NCBI GenBank assembly: GCA_963592385.1
Contig: CAVAWX010000001.1
Coordinates: 3,691-67,690, forward strand
Direction of reading: 5' to 3'
Origin: CAVAWX01 sp963592385
GTDB lineage: Bacteria > Actinomycetota > Coriobacteriia > Coriobacteriales > QAMH01
Length of the DNA stretch: 64,000 nucleotides
Shown here one piece after another: positions 32,657 through 42,900 of the stretch; the first letter of the stretch is position 1, and each line of letters begins with the position of its first letter. Under the pieces are notes generated by a model that saw only the letters and a list, made by a program, of their open reading frames with translations, searched no databases and was not told where the DNA came from. Position numbers and translations under genes: made by a program.

Positions 32657-34165
32657 TCAGTCCAAGGTGTTTTCCACGCGGTAGGCGAATGCCTCGTAGA
32701 GGTGCTCTTCGCCCACGTCCGCGCTCTCGTCCAGATCGGCGATCGTGCGCGCGACCCGCAGCACGCGGATGATCCCCCTGCCCGAGAGATGGTGCGAGGT
32801 CGAGACCTGCTCGACCAGGCGCGTCTCGTGCGTGCCCAGACGGCAGCGCTCGACCACCTGCGCAGGTGCCGCCGGGAAAAACGGGTCGTCGCCGTCGGAG
32901 AGCCGCGCCGCCGCACGTTCGCGGGCCGCCATCACCTGCGAGGCGATCTGCGCAGACGAGGTGCCGCTTCCCGTGCCGAGCACGCTCTTTGCCTGCGCGC
33001 GCCCCACCTCGCAAATGAGGTCGATGCGGTCGCGCAGAGGGCCGCCGAGCTTGCTCTTGTAGCGCAGTATCTGCACCTCGCTGCATTTGCACGGATGCTC
33101 GCGGTCGCCCAGATAGCCGCAGGGGCAGGGATTCGACGCGGCAAGCAGCTGGAAGCGTGCGGGAAAGGTCATGCGCCCGTCGGCGCGTGTCAAGGACACC
33201 TCGCCGTCTTCGAGCGGCTGGCGCAGGGACTGCAAGACGCAGCCGCCGAACTCCCCCAGCTCGTCGAGGAACAAAACGCCGTGGTGCGCAAGCGACACCT
33301 CCCCCGGCATGATGGGCTGGCCCCCGCCCACGAGAGATGCCATGGTCGCCGAGTGGTGCGGCGCGCGGAAAGGGCGTATGCCCCGCGCTATCTGCGAGAC
33401 GTCGAGCCCGGCGACGGAGTGGATGACGGCAGCCTCCACGCGCTCCCTTTGCGAGAGAGCGGGCAGTATGGTGGGGAAGCGCCGCGCGAGCATGCTCTTG
33501 CCCGAGCCGGGAGGGCCGACGAGCAACGCGCCGTGCTCTCCTGCCGCCGCGATGGTGAGCGCGCGCACCGCGCCCTCCTGGCCCACCACTTCCGAGAAGT
33601 CGACCCTTTTTCCGGCAGGGCCTGCGGATATGCTGCGCACCTCGTCAAACGAGCCGCTTTTCAGCTGCGAGAGGCTGTCCAGGCACATGTGCCGCAGGCC
33701 GGCCAGGGGCGGCAGCTCCATGTGGGGCTGCGCGCTCATGAGCGCCATGGACCGCCGCGAGGCGCACAGCGCGTACGCGAACAGGCCGTCCACGGGGCGC
33801 ACGCGCCCCTCGAGGGACAGCTCGCCCACCACGATGGCGCCGTCGAACAAATCGGCCGGCACCTGCTCGGTCGCGACGAGGTAGGCCGCCGCGATGGGCA
33901 AGTCGAAGCCCGAACCGCTCTTGCGCAAAGACGCAGGCGCGAGGTTCACGACGATATGGCGGTTCATGGGCATCCTGAAGCCCGCCGCGTTCACCGCGCT
34001 GTGCACGCGCTGCCGCGCCTCCTGCACGCCCTTGTCCCCCATGCCGACTATGTGCATGCCCGGCAGCCCGCCCGACACCTCTATCTCGACGGTGACGGGC
34101 ACGGCCTCGACGCCGTGCAGGGTGCACGCGTGCACCTGCGCCCGCAAAGCCTTCGCGTTAGACAT
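32657..34165 (-). CDS. comM: ComM/YifB family AAA ATPase (Mg chelatase-like)
   Basis: 502 residues. The N-terminal Lon-protease-like fold includes IEVSGGLPGMHIVGMGDKGV and NLAPASLRKSGSGFDLPIA. The AAA part has Walker A LVGPPGSGKSMLARRFP, Walker B GVLFLDELGEF and a cysteine cluster (NPCPCGYLGD, HPCKCSE). ComM is a branch-migration helicase used in natural transformation, which fits the adjacent dprA. It overlaps yraN by eight bases. Confidence 0.93.
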   Translation of the reverse strand: MSNAKALRAQVHACTLHGVEAVPVTVEIEVSGGLPGMHIVGMGDKGVQEARQRVHSAVNAAGFRMPMNRHIVVNLAPASLRKSGSGFDLPIAAAYLVATEQVPADLFDGAIVVGELSLEGRVRPVDGLFAYALCASRRSMALMSAQPHMELPPLAGLRHMCLDSLSQLKSGSFDEVRSISAGPAGKRVDFSEVVGQEGAVRALTIAAAGEHGALLVGPPGSGKSMLARRFPTILPALSQRERVEAAVIHSVAGLDVSQIARGIRPFRAPHHSATMASLVGGGQPIMPGEVSLAHHGVLFLDELGEFGGCVLQSLRQPLEDGEVSLTRADGRMTFPARFQLLAASNPCPCGYLGDREHPCKCSEVQILRYKSKLGGPLRDRIDLICEVGRAQAKSVLGTGSGTSSAQIASQVMAARERAAARLSDGDDPFFPAAPAQVVERCRLGTHETRLVEQVSTSHHLSGRGIIRVLRVARTIADLDESADVGEEHLYEAFAYRVENTLD

Positions 34166-34706
34166 CGAAGCAGCTCCTGTGGTGGCGCAGCATGGCGCGT
34201 TTGCCCCCGGCGACGCATATGGCGATGGCGTCGAAGCGCAAGGCGGTGTTGTCGTCTATGTCCTCTTGCACTATGTAGCACATCGCGATTTTCTCGTAGC
34301 GCGACCGCTTCTTCGGCGTGACCGCCTCCTCCGGCAAGCCGGCGTCCATGCTGCGCCTCGTCTTCACCTCGATGAAGCACACCGTGCCGTCCGGGTCTTG
34401 CGCGATGATGTCGGCCTCGCCGAAGCGGCAGCGCCAGTTGCGCTGCAATATGCGGTAACCCCGCGCGCTCAGATAGCGGACGGCAGCCTCCTCCCCCTTG
34501 CGCCCCAGCTCGCGCCTGCTCTCCTCGCGCTGCTCCAACTGCTCCTCGCACGCCGCGCCGCCGCCTTCTGCCTGCGCCCGCGCGTCCTCTCCTTCCCACG
34601 CGTCCCCGTCGCGGCCTTCCCGTTTCCCGTCCTCGTCTTCGCGCAGCTCCCTTCGCGTGATCTCCCAGCTTGCCCGTCCCGTCTCCAGCATCGTCTCCGC
34701 GCCCAT
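34158..34706 (-). CDS. UPF0102/YraN endonuclease-like protein
   Basis: 182 residues. The C-terminal 115 are YraN: GRKGEEAAVRYLSARGYRIL, NWRCRFGEADIIAQD and VCFIEVKTRRS, the Asp/Glu/Lys pattern of a restriction-endonuclease fold. The first 65 residues are a Glu/Arg/Gly-rich extension not normal for the family. ATG 34706 is chosen for GAAAGGAGGCGCCC before it. It is the first gene of the yraN-comM-dprA set, a common arrangement. Its biochemical role is undetermined. Confidence 0.85.
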   Translation of the reverse strand: MGAETMLETGRASWEITRRELREDEDGKREGRDGDAWEGEDARAQAEGGGAACEEQLEQREESRRELGRKGEEAAVRYLSARGYRILQRNWRCRFGEADIIAQDPDGTVCFIEVKTRRSMDAGLPEEAVTPKKRSRYEKIAMCYIVQEDIDDNTALRFDAIAICVAGGKRAMLRHHRSCFDV

Positions 34707-34973
34707 GGGCGCCTCCTTTCTCGCAGCATTCCCGATTTGCACGAGAACCATCTTTGCAGGCGGACCTGAACAAAACGCCGAATGAAATCGGACCCGAATC
34801 CGAACAGCCTCCAAACGAAACCGAAACGTTTGTGGGATACTTTCCGAAAACCGCACGTGAAAGGTTGCGGCGAAAACGCGTGTGCACATGCGCGCGTGCC
34901 CGCAAGCCGCATCCGCGCGCCCGCACACCCGCCCACACCCGCGCGCACGCCCGCGCCACGAGAGAGGAAGCCC

Positions 34974-36374
34974 ATGGAAAAGGAACGCGCCGAGTACATC
35001 CAATGCATACGCGACGAGCACGGCGACGCGCAGGGCCGCGCGCAGGCCCTCGCCACGATCGAAGCCTCGGACGTGCTCGCCCACGGAAAGCCCGTCCCCT
35101 TCTCCTTCGTGCCCACGCTCCACAACAGCGACGACATGGCCTTCTACGAAGACGTCGCCGCCACGACCACGACCATCCTCGGCAAGGTCATCACGCACTA
35201 CCTCGAGCACCCGGACTACCGTGCACTCTTCGCCTTCCCCCCCGAGATCGAGCGCCTGATCCTGCTGCCCTGCGGCTACGAGCAGCTGCTGCCCCTCGCG
35301 CGCATCGACCTCTTCGTCGACGAGCACGACAAGAGCTTCAAGTTCTGCGAGTTCAACGCCGACGGCGCCGCGGGCATGTCGCGCGACGTGGCGATCGGCG
35401 CCGAGCTGGCCAAGACGGCAAGCTTCAAGCGCTTCGCCGCCACGAAACGCTCGGTGCGCCCCTTCGAGCTGATCGACTCGTGGGTGGCGGCCTTCCTTTC
35501 CATCTGGGCGACAGACCCCCTCTCGGCGGGGCGCCCCGTCCCCACCGTCGCCGTCACCGACTTCACCGAGAGCGCCGTGATGAGCGACTTCACCATGTTC
35601 ATCGAGGCCTTCAAGCGGGCGGGCGTGGACGCGCGTTTCGTGGACACGCGCGAGTTCTCCTTCGACGGGCAGACCCTGCGCGACGCATCCGACGGCACCC
35701 GCATCGACGCGGTGTACCGCCGCGCCGTCACCAGCGAGATCTGCACGAAAATCGACGCGTGCGGCGCCCTGATCGACGCCGTGGCCGCATCCCGCGTGTG
35801 CCTGATCGGGCATTTCCGCACCAACGTCATCCACACCAAGATGGTGAACGTGGCGCTCTTCGACGAAAGCCGCGAGGAGTTTTTGACCGCAGACGAGATC
35901 GCCTTCGTGGACGCGCACGTGTGCCGCACCTACCGTCTGGAGGCGGGCAAGGCGGACCTCGCGCAGGTGAAGGCCACGCGCGAGAAGTGGATTGTGAAGC
36001 CCGCCGACGACTACGGCGGAAACGGCGTCTTCGCGGGCGTGGACTTCTCGGACGCGGAGTGGGCTGCCATCGTGGACGAGCACCTCGACTGCGGATTCAT
36101 CGTGCAGGAGTTCTACCCGCCGCACCACGTCGACATCGTGCGCCCGGAACACCCCGAGCACGGCGCGGACAGTGACGCGGCCCCCGGCGACGCTTCCGCA
36201 GCGGCCTCCGGCGACGCCCCCGTCGTCGTCGAGAGCTGGGAGTCCATGCCGGGCTTCTACCTCTACGACGGCCGGCTCGCGGGCTTCTACCACCGCCTGG
36301 GCCGAGGCGGCGTGATCGCCATCGGCGAGGCGGGCGGCATCTGCGCGCCGGTGTTCGGCGTGAACCTGGATTAG
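34974..36374 (+). CDS. ATP-grasp-like protein, glutathionylspermidine synthase-type fold
   Basis: 466 residues. Segments FKFCEFNADGAAGMSRD (about residue 125), IHTKMVNVALFDE and KPADDYGGNGVFAGVDF (about 345) recall circularly permuted or pre-ATP-grasp enzymes that ligate carboxyl and amine groups. An Ala/Asp/Gly-rich stretch interrupts the C-terminal part near residue 400, and the end GFYHRLGRGGVIAIGEAGG looks like a nucleotide-binding loop. ATG 34974 follows AGAGAGGAAGCCC. It is transcribed away from yraN and toward dinB. The substrate is unknown and the family assignment moderate. Confidence 0.6.
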   Translation: MEKERAEYIQCIRDEHGDAQGRAQALATIEASDVLAHGKPVPFSFVPTLHNSDDMAFYEDVAATTTTILGKVITHYLEHPDYRALFAFPPEIERLILLPCGYEQLLPLARIDLFVDEHDKSFKFCEFNADGAAGMSRDVAIGAELAKTASFKRFAATKRSVRPFELIDSWVAAFLSIWATDPLSAGRPVPTVAVTDFTESAVMSDFTMFIEAFKRAGVDARFVDTREFSFDGQTLRDASDGTRIDAVYRRAVTSEICTKIDACGALIDAVAASRVCLIGHFRTNVIHTKMVNVALFDESREEFLTADEIAFVDAHVCRTYRLEAGKADLAQVKATREKWIVKPADDYGGNGVFAGVDFSDAEWAAIVDEHLDCGFIVQEFYPPHHVDIVRPEHPEHGADSDAAPGDASAAASGDAPVVVESWESMPGFYLYDGRLAGFYHRLGRGGVIAIGEAGGICAPVFGVNLD

Positions 36375-36400
36375 AGACGCGGCGACGGGCGCGGCGGGCC

Positions 36401-37750
36401 ATGGGGCAGAGCTTCGACATGCACGCGGACTGGTCCGGCCGCGCCATCCTGCTCGTGGACCTCGACGCGTTTTTCGCCTCGGTCGAGCAGCTCGACCACC
36501 CCGAATGGCGCGGCAAGCCCGTGATCGTGGGAGGGCCGGCCGAAAAGCGCGGCGTCGTCTCGACGGCGAGCTACGAGGCACGCGCGTTCGGAGTGCATTC
36601 CGCCATGCCGTCGGCGACCGCCGAGCGCCTGTGCCCGCAGGCCATCTGGACGCCCTCGCACTTCGAGCGCTACCACGAGGTCTCGGCGCAGGTCATGCAG
36701 ATCCTGCGCGACGAAAGCCCCCTGCTCGAGCAGATGTCCATCGACGAGGCCTTCCTCGACGTGAGCCCCGGGCGCTTCAGCGGCGACGACCCCGTGGAAA
36801 TCGCCGCGCGCATCCAGTCCCGCGTCGCGAAGCTCGGCGTGACCTGCTCCATCGGCGTGGGCACGGGCAAGGCGGTCGCGAAAATAGCCTCCGACCTCGA
36901 CAAACCGCGCGGCTTGAGCGTGGTCTACCCGGGCGGCGAGGCGGCGTTTCTCGCGCCCATGGACGTGCGCGCCATGCCGGGGATAGGCCCGCGCACAGCC
37001 GAGAAGCTCTATATGCGCGGCATCAAGACCCTGGGCGATCTCGCGCAGGCCGACCCCGCGTTCCTCAAGCCCGTCTTCGGGGTGAACGCGCAGGCGTTTT
37101 GCGAACGGGCGGCCGGCGTCGACGCCAGGGAGATCGTGGTGGACACGGAGCTGAAGTCGGTGAGCCACGAGCGCACCTTCACCCACGACCTGGACACGCG
37201 CGCGCAGATCGAGGATGCCATCGACCTGCTGGGCTCGATGGTGGGCAGGCGGCTGCGGCGCAACGGGCTGGCCGGGCGCACCGTCGCCCTCAAGCTGCGC
37301 TACGACGACCTCTCGTCGCGCACGGCGCAGGCGACGCTCTCCCGCTGCACCGACGACGAGTCCGTCTTCATCCCGCCCGCAAAAGCGCTGGTAGAGCAGC
37401 TGTGGCGCCCGGGAGAGCGCGTGCGCCTCGTCGGGGTGGGCATCTCGGGCTTCGAGGCGGGCGATGTGCAGCTCGGCCTTTTCGATGCGCGAGGCGGCGC
37501 ATATGGCGAAGAGGGTGAACGCGGCGGCGGCAGTGCTAGGGCGAGCGGTGCGGGCGGCGGGCCTGGCAGCGGCGCGGGCGACGGCGAGGGCAGGAAGACC
37601 GCCAGCCGCCAGGCGCTCGAGGCGGCAGACGCCGTGCGCGACAAGTTCGGCGAGGGCGCGGTGAAGTTCGGGCGCGAGATGAAGCTCTCCGTCGAGGACA
37701 CCGGCACGCGCGGGCAAAACGAGGGCACCCTCAAACCGCGCAGCACGTAG
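36401..37750 (+). CDS. dinB: DNA polymerase IV
   Basis: 449 residues. Y-family catalytic motifs are present: LLVDLDAFFASVEQ, GGPAEKRGVVSTASYEAR and MSIDEAFLDVS. The HhH region includes MPGIGPRTAEKLY and the little-finger domain follows. QLGLFD near residue 365 is a sliding-clamp binding motif. After it come about 80 residues, including a Gly/Ala/Ser linker and a conserved-looking C-terminus (DAVRDKFGEGAVKFGREMKL). The polymerase performs translesion synthesis. It starts 26 bases after the ATP-grasp gene. Confidence 0.95.
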   Translation: MGQSFDMHADWSGRAILLVDLDAFFASVEQLDHPEWRGKPVIVGGPAEKRGVVSTASYEARAFGVHSAMPSATAERLCPQAIWTPSHFERYHEVSAQVMQILRDESPLLEQMSIDEAFLDVSPGRFSGDDPVEIAARIQSRVAKLGVTCSIGVGTGKAVAKIASDLDKPRGLSVVYPGGEAAFLAPMDVRAMPGIGPRTAEKLYMRGIKTLGDLAQADPAFLKPVFGVNAQAFCERAAGVDAREIVVDTELKSVSHERTFTHDLDTRAQIEDAIDLLGSMVGRRLRRNGLAGRTVALKLRYDDLSSRTAQATLSRCTDDESVFIPPAKALVEQLWRPGERVRLVGVGISGFEAGDVQLGLFDARGGAYGEEGERGGGSARASGAGGGPGSGAGDGEGRKTASRQALEAADAVRDKFGEGAVKFGREMKLSVEDTGTRGQNEGTLKPRST

Positions 37751-37916
37751 AATAGAGCGCCTGTTTCACGAATACGCAAAGCACGCGGGCGCGAGACGTG
37801 CAAGAGCGTGAAACGTGCGAACGTGAGAGGCGCGGGGGCGTTGAAAGCCGCGCCGCGCACGGCAGGCAGCACGGACGACGCGGGGTTTCACGAAAGAGAT
37901 GGTGAAGGAAACGACA

Positions 37917-38381
37917 ATGCAGGCACGACGCGTGAAGCTCTACTGCGACGGCGGATGCCGCAACAACCAGCGCCGGGGCAACGTCGGCGGCTGGGGCGTG
38001 CACCTCGAATGGGGACCGCACGTCAAGGAGCTGTCCGGCGGCGCGAGAAACACCACGAACAACAAGATGGAGCTGACCGCCGCCATCGAGGGGCTGCGCG
38101 CGGTGAAGGACAAGTCGGTCGGCGTCGACGTCTACGCCGACAGCGCCTACGTGCTCGGCGGCATCACGTCGTGGATCTTCGGATGGAAGAAAAACGGCTG
38201 GCTGACCTCGACGAAAAAGCCCGTCATGAACAAGGAGCTGTGGGAGACGCTCGACGCGGAGCAGGCCAAGTTCTCCGACATCGTCTTTCACAAGGTGAAG
38301 GGGCATGCGAACAACGCGGGCAACAACCGCGCCGACGAGCTGGCAAACATCGCCATGGACAAGATGGAGAAGGGCGCCTAG
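37917..38381 (+). CDS. rnhA: ribonuclease HI
   Basis: 154 residues. KLYCDGGCRNNQ, NNKMELTAAIEGLRA, DVYADSAYVLGGI and NNRADELANIAMD carry the four acidic residues of RNase HI, which removes RNA from RNA-DNA hybrids. ATG 37917 is preferred because GAAGGAAACGAC precedes it, the same block as before atpD; an ATG six codons earlier has no spaced binding site. A terminator follows the gene. Confidence 0.93.
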   Translation: MQARRVKLYCDGGCRNNQRRGNVGGWGVHLEWGPHVKELSGGARNTTNNKMELTAAIEGLRAVKDKSVGVDVYADSAYVLGGITSWIFGWKKNGWLTSTKKPVMNKELWETLDAEQAKFSDIVFHKVKGHANNAGNNRADELANIAMDKMEKGA

Positions 38382-38441
38382 CGCCTGCGGAGAAGGGCGC
38401 CCGGCGCACGCGGAGACGAGGCTCGGCAAAACTCCAACAAG

Positions 38442-38475
38442 GCCCCGGCGGCACGACGCGGCCGGGGCGCTTTTC
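38442..38475 (+). terminator. intrinsic terminator after rnhA
   Basis: GCCCCGGC and GCCGGGGC pair perfectly around an 11-base loop and are followed by GCTTTTC. It lies between the convergent rnhA and gltD and fits the end of the plus-strand block. Confidence 0.65.
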
Positions 38476-38486
38476 TCAGGAAGCCC

Positions 38487-39938
38487 CTAACGCGAGGCGC
38501 AGAGCTCGGCGGCCAGGGCAAGGCCATCGGCTATGGCAGATGCCACGATGGACGCCCCCGTGCGCGCGTCGCCTGCCACGTACACGGGCGTCGTCGCGTC
38601 GTCTTCGACATGCGCGCGGTGCGTGCCGCGGTGCACGATGGGCAGCGCCGCGCCTTCCGCGGCCGTCTCGACGCCGAACGCCGCGAGCAGATCGACCTCG
38701 GGGCCGGTGAAGCCCTTGGCCACGAGCACCAGCTGCGCGTCTATCACGCGCTCGCTGCCCTCGACGTGCGCACGGCTGCCGTCTTCCGCGAAATCGACGA
38801 TGCGCACGCCCGCGACCTGGCCTTCTCCCTCGAAGGCAAGGGTGTCCACGCCCCAGACGCGCGGGTCGGCGCCGAAGGTCTCCTCGGCCTCGCGCTGGCC
38901 GTAGCCCTGCTCCCACACCGCGCGAGGGCCGGGCCACGCGGCCAGCACATCCGTCGTATCGGCCGGACGCGCGGCGCGTATGACCTGCGTCACGCTTTTC
39001 GCGCCCTGGCGCAGCGCCGTGGCCACGCAGTCCACGCCCGTGTCGCCGCCGCCCACCACGACAACGTCGCAGCCCGCAGCCGAAATCTGCGGCTCGCCGC
39101 CATCGAGCAGCGCTTTCGTGGCCGCCGTCAAGTACTCCATCGCGTAGTGCACGCCGCCCAGCTCCGCGCCCGGCACGCGCAGCTCGCGGGCACAGCCCGC
39201 GCCGCAGGCGAGCACGACCGCATCCGAGGCGGCCGAAACTTCCGCCGCCTGCGCGGCCGCGTCGACGCCGCAGGAAAACTCGATGCCGCTTGCGCGCATC
39301 AGCTCCACGCGGCGGGCCACCACGTCCTTGGGCAGCTTCATCGCGGGGATGCCATACATCAGCAGGCCGCCCGCCCTGTCCGCCTTCTCGTAGACGCGCA
39401 CGCGCCAGCCCGCACGCGTAAGCTCCCATGCGCAGGCAAGGCCGGCAGGGCCCGAGCCCACGATGCTCGCAAGCGGCGCGTCGTCTGGCGCAGCCGCCAG
39501 CGGCGCCGCCATCTCCGTTTCGGCGATGAAGTCGGCGATGGCCCGCTCGTCGTCGCGTATGGCCACCGGCTCGTCGTGCAGCCCCAGGTTGCAGGCCGTC
39601 TCGCAGGGCGCGGGGCACACGCGCGAGGTGAACTCGGGAAACGGGTTGGTCATCGACAAACGCTCGGCGGCGGCGGCGATGCGCCCGCGGCACAGCAGGT
39701 CGTTGGTCTCGGGGATGAGGTTGTGCAGGGGGCAGCCCGTCGCCCGGCGCGCGCCGGAAAACACCACGCCGCTTTGGCAAAACGCCACGCCGCAGGCCAT
39801 GCAACGCGCGGCCTGGGCCTCTTGCGCGGGCAGGTCGAGCTGCACGGTGTACTCGTCGAAGTCGCGCAGTGCCTCTTTCGCGCCGCGCACCCCGTGCCCG
39901 ACGCGCCCCTGTTTCAGATATGCGCCCGGAATGCCCAT
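38487..39938 (-). CDS. gltD: glutamate synthase small subunit
   Basis: 483 residues. An N-terminal [4Fe-4S]-binding region with CMACGVAFC, GCPLHNLIPE and CPAPCETACNLGL is followed by FAD-binding (IVGSGPAGLACAWELTR) and NAD(P)H-binding (VVVVGGGDTGVDCVATAL) Rossmann folds. It feeds electrons from NAD(P)H to GltB. ATG 39938 follows directly on the gltB stop (TAAATG in the mRNA), so the two subunits are co-translated. Confidence 0.96.
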   Translation of the reverse strand: MGIPGAYLKQGRVGHGVRGAKEALRDFDEYTVQLDLPAQEAQAARCMACGVAFCQSGVVFSGARRATGCPLHNLIPETNDLLCRGRIAAAAERLSMTNPFPEFTSRVCPAPCETACNLGLHDEPVAIRDDERAIADFIAETEMAAPLAAAPDDAPLASIVGSGPAGLACAWELTRAGWRVRVYEKADRAGGLLMYGIPAMKLPKDVVARRVELMRASGIEFSCGVDAAAQAAEVSAASDAVVLACGAGCARELRVPGAELGGVHYAMEYLTAATKALLDGGEPQISAAGCDVVVVGGGDTGVDCVATALRQGAKSVTQVIRAARPADTTDVLAAWPGPRAVWEQGYGQREAEETFGADPRVWGVDTLAFEGEGQVAGVRIVDFAEDGSRAHVEGSERVIDAQLVLVAKGFTGPEVDLLAAFGVETAAEGAALPIVHRGTHRAHVEDDATTPVYVAGDARTGASIVASAIADGLALAAELCASR

Positions 39939-42900
39939 TTACGCACCCCTCCTCATCGTCTCGAACGCCTCTTCAACCGCGTCCTCGTGGCTCGCGCCGC
40001 GCTTCTCGGCCTGCGCCGTCAGCTCCATGGCACGCTCGTACTCCTTGGGGATGACCTTCACGAAGCGCCTCTTCACCGCCTCGAAGCGGTAGAGCATCTT
40101 CACGCCCAGCGGGCTTTCCGTGCGGTTCACGTGCTCTTCTATGAGCTTGCGTATGCGCGCGAAGTCCTCCTCGCCAGGCTCCTCGAGGTTCACCATGTCC
40201 TTGTTGCAACGCGCATCCAGCGTCTTCTCCTCGTCGTAGACGTAGGCCACGCCGCCGCTCATGCCGGCCGCGAAGTTCAGGCCGACCTCGCCCAAGACGA
40301 CCACCTCGCCGCCCGTCATGTACTCGCAGCCGTTGTTGCCACAGCCCTCGACCACGAGCGAGGCGCCCGAGTTGCGCACGGCGAAGCGCTGGCCGGCCAG
40401 GCCGTTCACGAATCCGCGCCCGCCCGTCGCGCCGTAGAAGGCCACGTTGCCCACGGCGACGTTTTCCTCGGGGCGGTAGGTGCTGCCCTGCGGCGGGGCG
40501 ACGGACAGCACGCCGCCGGACAGCCCCTTGCCGAAGTAGTCGTTGGCGTCGCCGTGGATGGACAGCTCGATGCCGTGCGGCAGGAAGGCGCCGAAGCTCA
40601 TGCCGCCGGAACCCGCGCAGTCGATGGCCACCGACGCGCCCGGCAACCCGTCCGGGTGCTCGGAGGTGACGGCGTGCCCCAGCAAGGTGCCCACGCAGCG
40701 GTTCACGTTCGAGATGTCCACGTCGAAGCGTATGGGCACGAGGCGCTCGCGGGCCTCGCGCGTGTAGGGCACGAACAGCGTCGCGTCCAAGGTCTCGGGC
40801 AAGGTGTCCTGCGGCGCCATCGAGGGCACGTAGTGGCGCTCGGCGGCGCCGGCGATGTCGGCCCCGAACTCGGCGCGCGCCTGGAAGAGCAGCGGCTCCA
40901 CGTCCACGAGCGAGGCCTTCCAGTTGTGCTCGCCGCCCCCGCGGCGCAGCAGCTCGGGATGCCCCACCATCTCCTCGATGCTGCGCATGCCCAGCTGGGC
41001 CATGATGTGGCGCAGCTGCTCGGCGACGAACATCATGTAGTTCACCACGTGCTCGGGCTTGCCGCTAAAGCGCCCGCGCAGGCGGCAGTTTTGCGTCGCG
41101 ATGCCGACGGGGCAGGTGTCTTGCTGGCAGTCGCGCTGCATCAGGCAGCCCAGCGCGAGCAGCGGCGCGGTGGCAAAGCCGAACTCCTCGGCGCCGAGCA
41201 GACACGCGATGGCCACGTCGCGCCCGTCCATGAGCTTGCCGTCGGCCTCGAGCATCACGCGCGAGCGCAGGCCGTTTTTCAGCAGGGTCTGCTGCGTCTC
41301 GGCCAGGCCCAGCTCCAGCGGCAGACCCGCGTGGTAGATGGAGTCGCGCGGAGCGGCGCCCGTGCCGCCGTTGGACCCGGAGATGAGTATCTTGTGCGCG
41401 CCGCCCTTGGCCACGCCGGTGGCGATGGTGCCCACGCCGGTCTCGGAGACGAGCTTCACGCTGATCTGCGCGTCGGGGTTGGCGTTGCGCATGTCGAAGA
41501 TCAGCTCGGCCAAATCCTCGATGGAGTAGATATCGTGGTGCGGCGGCGGGCTGATCAGCCCCACGCCCGGCGTCGAGCGGCGCGTGCGCGCGATCCACGG
41601 CCACACCTTGCGCCCCGGCAGATGCCCGCCCTCGCCCGGTTTGGCGCCCTGCGCGAGCTTGATCTGTATCTCGCGCGCGCTGGCCAGATAGCGGCTCGTC
41701 ACGCCGAAACGCCCGGAAGCCACCTGCTTGATGGCCGACTTCATGCTGTCGCCGTTTGCGAGCGTCGCCTCGCGGGCCACGTCCTCGCCGCCCTCGCCCG
41801 TGTTCGACTTGCCGCCGAGGCGGTTCATCGCGATGGCCAGGCACTCGTGCGCCTCGCGCGAGATCGAGCCGTAGCTCATGGCGCCCGTCTTGAAGCGCTT
41901 CACGATCTCGGAGGCGGGCTCGACCTCGGACAGCGCCACGGGCTCTTTGGCCCAGGCGAACTCCAGCAAGTCGCGCAGCTGCACCGTGCGCCCCTGGGGG
42001 TGCAGCGCGTGGCTGTACTCCATGAACAGGTCGAAGTCGTCCTCGCGCACCGCGCGCTGCAGCAGGTGCACCACCTCGGGGGTGATGATGTGCTCCTCGC
42101 CGCCCACGGGCCGCCACGCGGTGATGCCGGAAGAGGGCAGCTGGCCGGGGGCGGGGCTGTGCGCGAGCGCGAGCATCCCGCGGCGGCGCTCGTCGCATTC
42201 GCGCTGCACGTCGTCGATGGACAGGCCGCCCACGCGGCTGACGGTGCCGGTGAAGTACTCGTCTACCAGCTCGGGCGCCAGACCGACGGCCTCGAAGACC
42301 TGGGCGCTGTGGTAGCCCTGCATCGTCGAGATGCCCATCTTGCTCATCACGCCGACGATGCCGGCGGTGACGGCGCGGTTGTAGTTCGCGATGCCGGCGT
42401 CCACGTCCACGGACAAATCGCCCGCCTCGGCGATGGCGCGTATGGTGTCGTGCGCGAGGTAGGGGTAGACCGCCGAGGCCGAGTACCCCACGAGTGCCGC
42501 GAAGTCGTGCGGGGTGAAGGCATCCCCTGCCTCGACGACGATATCGGCCTTCGTGCGCAGACCCGCGCGTAGGAGCCGGTTGTGCACCGCCGCCGTCGCG
42601 AGCAGGCTGGGGATGGGCACCTCGTCGGCGCCCGCGCGGTCGGAGAGCACGAGTATGTTCGCCCCGTCGGCCACCGCCTCCTCGGCGCGCGCGCACAAAG
42701 ACTCGAGCGCCTCTGCAAGCGCGTGCGGGCCGGCGTCGGCGCCATAGACCGCGGACAGGACGGCCGACTTGAAGCCCTGGCGCTTGATGCCGACGAGCGC
42801 GGCGAACGACTGCGCGTCGAGCATGGGGGTGGGCAGCTTCACCAAACGGCAGTTGTCGCGGGAATCCTCCAGCAGGTTGCCGTGGTTGCCCACGTAGAGC

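Noticed and set aside
34158..36581. An 807-codon minus-strand frame that extends yraN far upstream across the ATP-grasp gene
   Set aside because: The real yraN start at 34706 has a strong ribosome binding site; the extension is antisense to a conserved gene and is not YraN-like.
38610..42572. A 1320-codon open frame on the plus strand, antisense to gltB and gltD
   Set aside because: The frame mirrors the codon bias of the high-GC genes on the other strand; its translation is rich in Arg, His, Ala and Gly with no family resemblance, and the opposite strand encodes complete, conserved glutamate synthase subunits.
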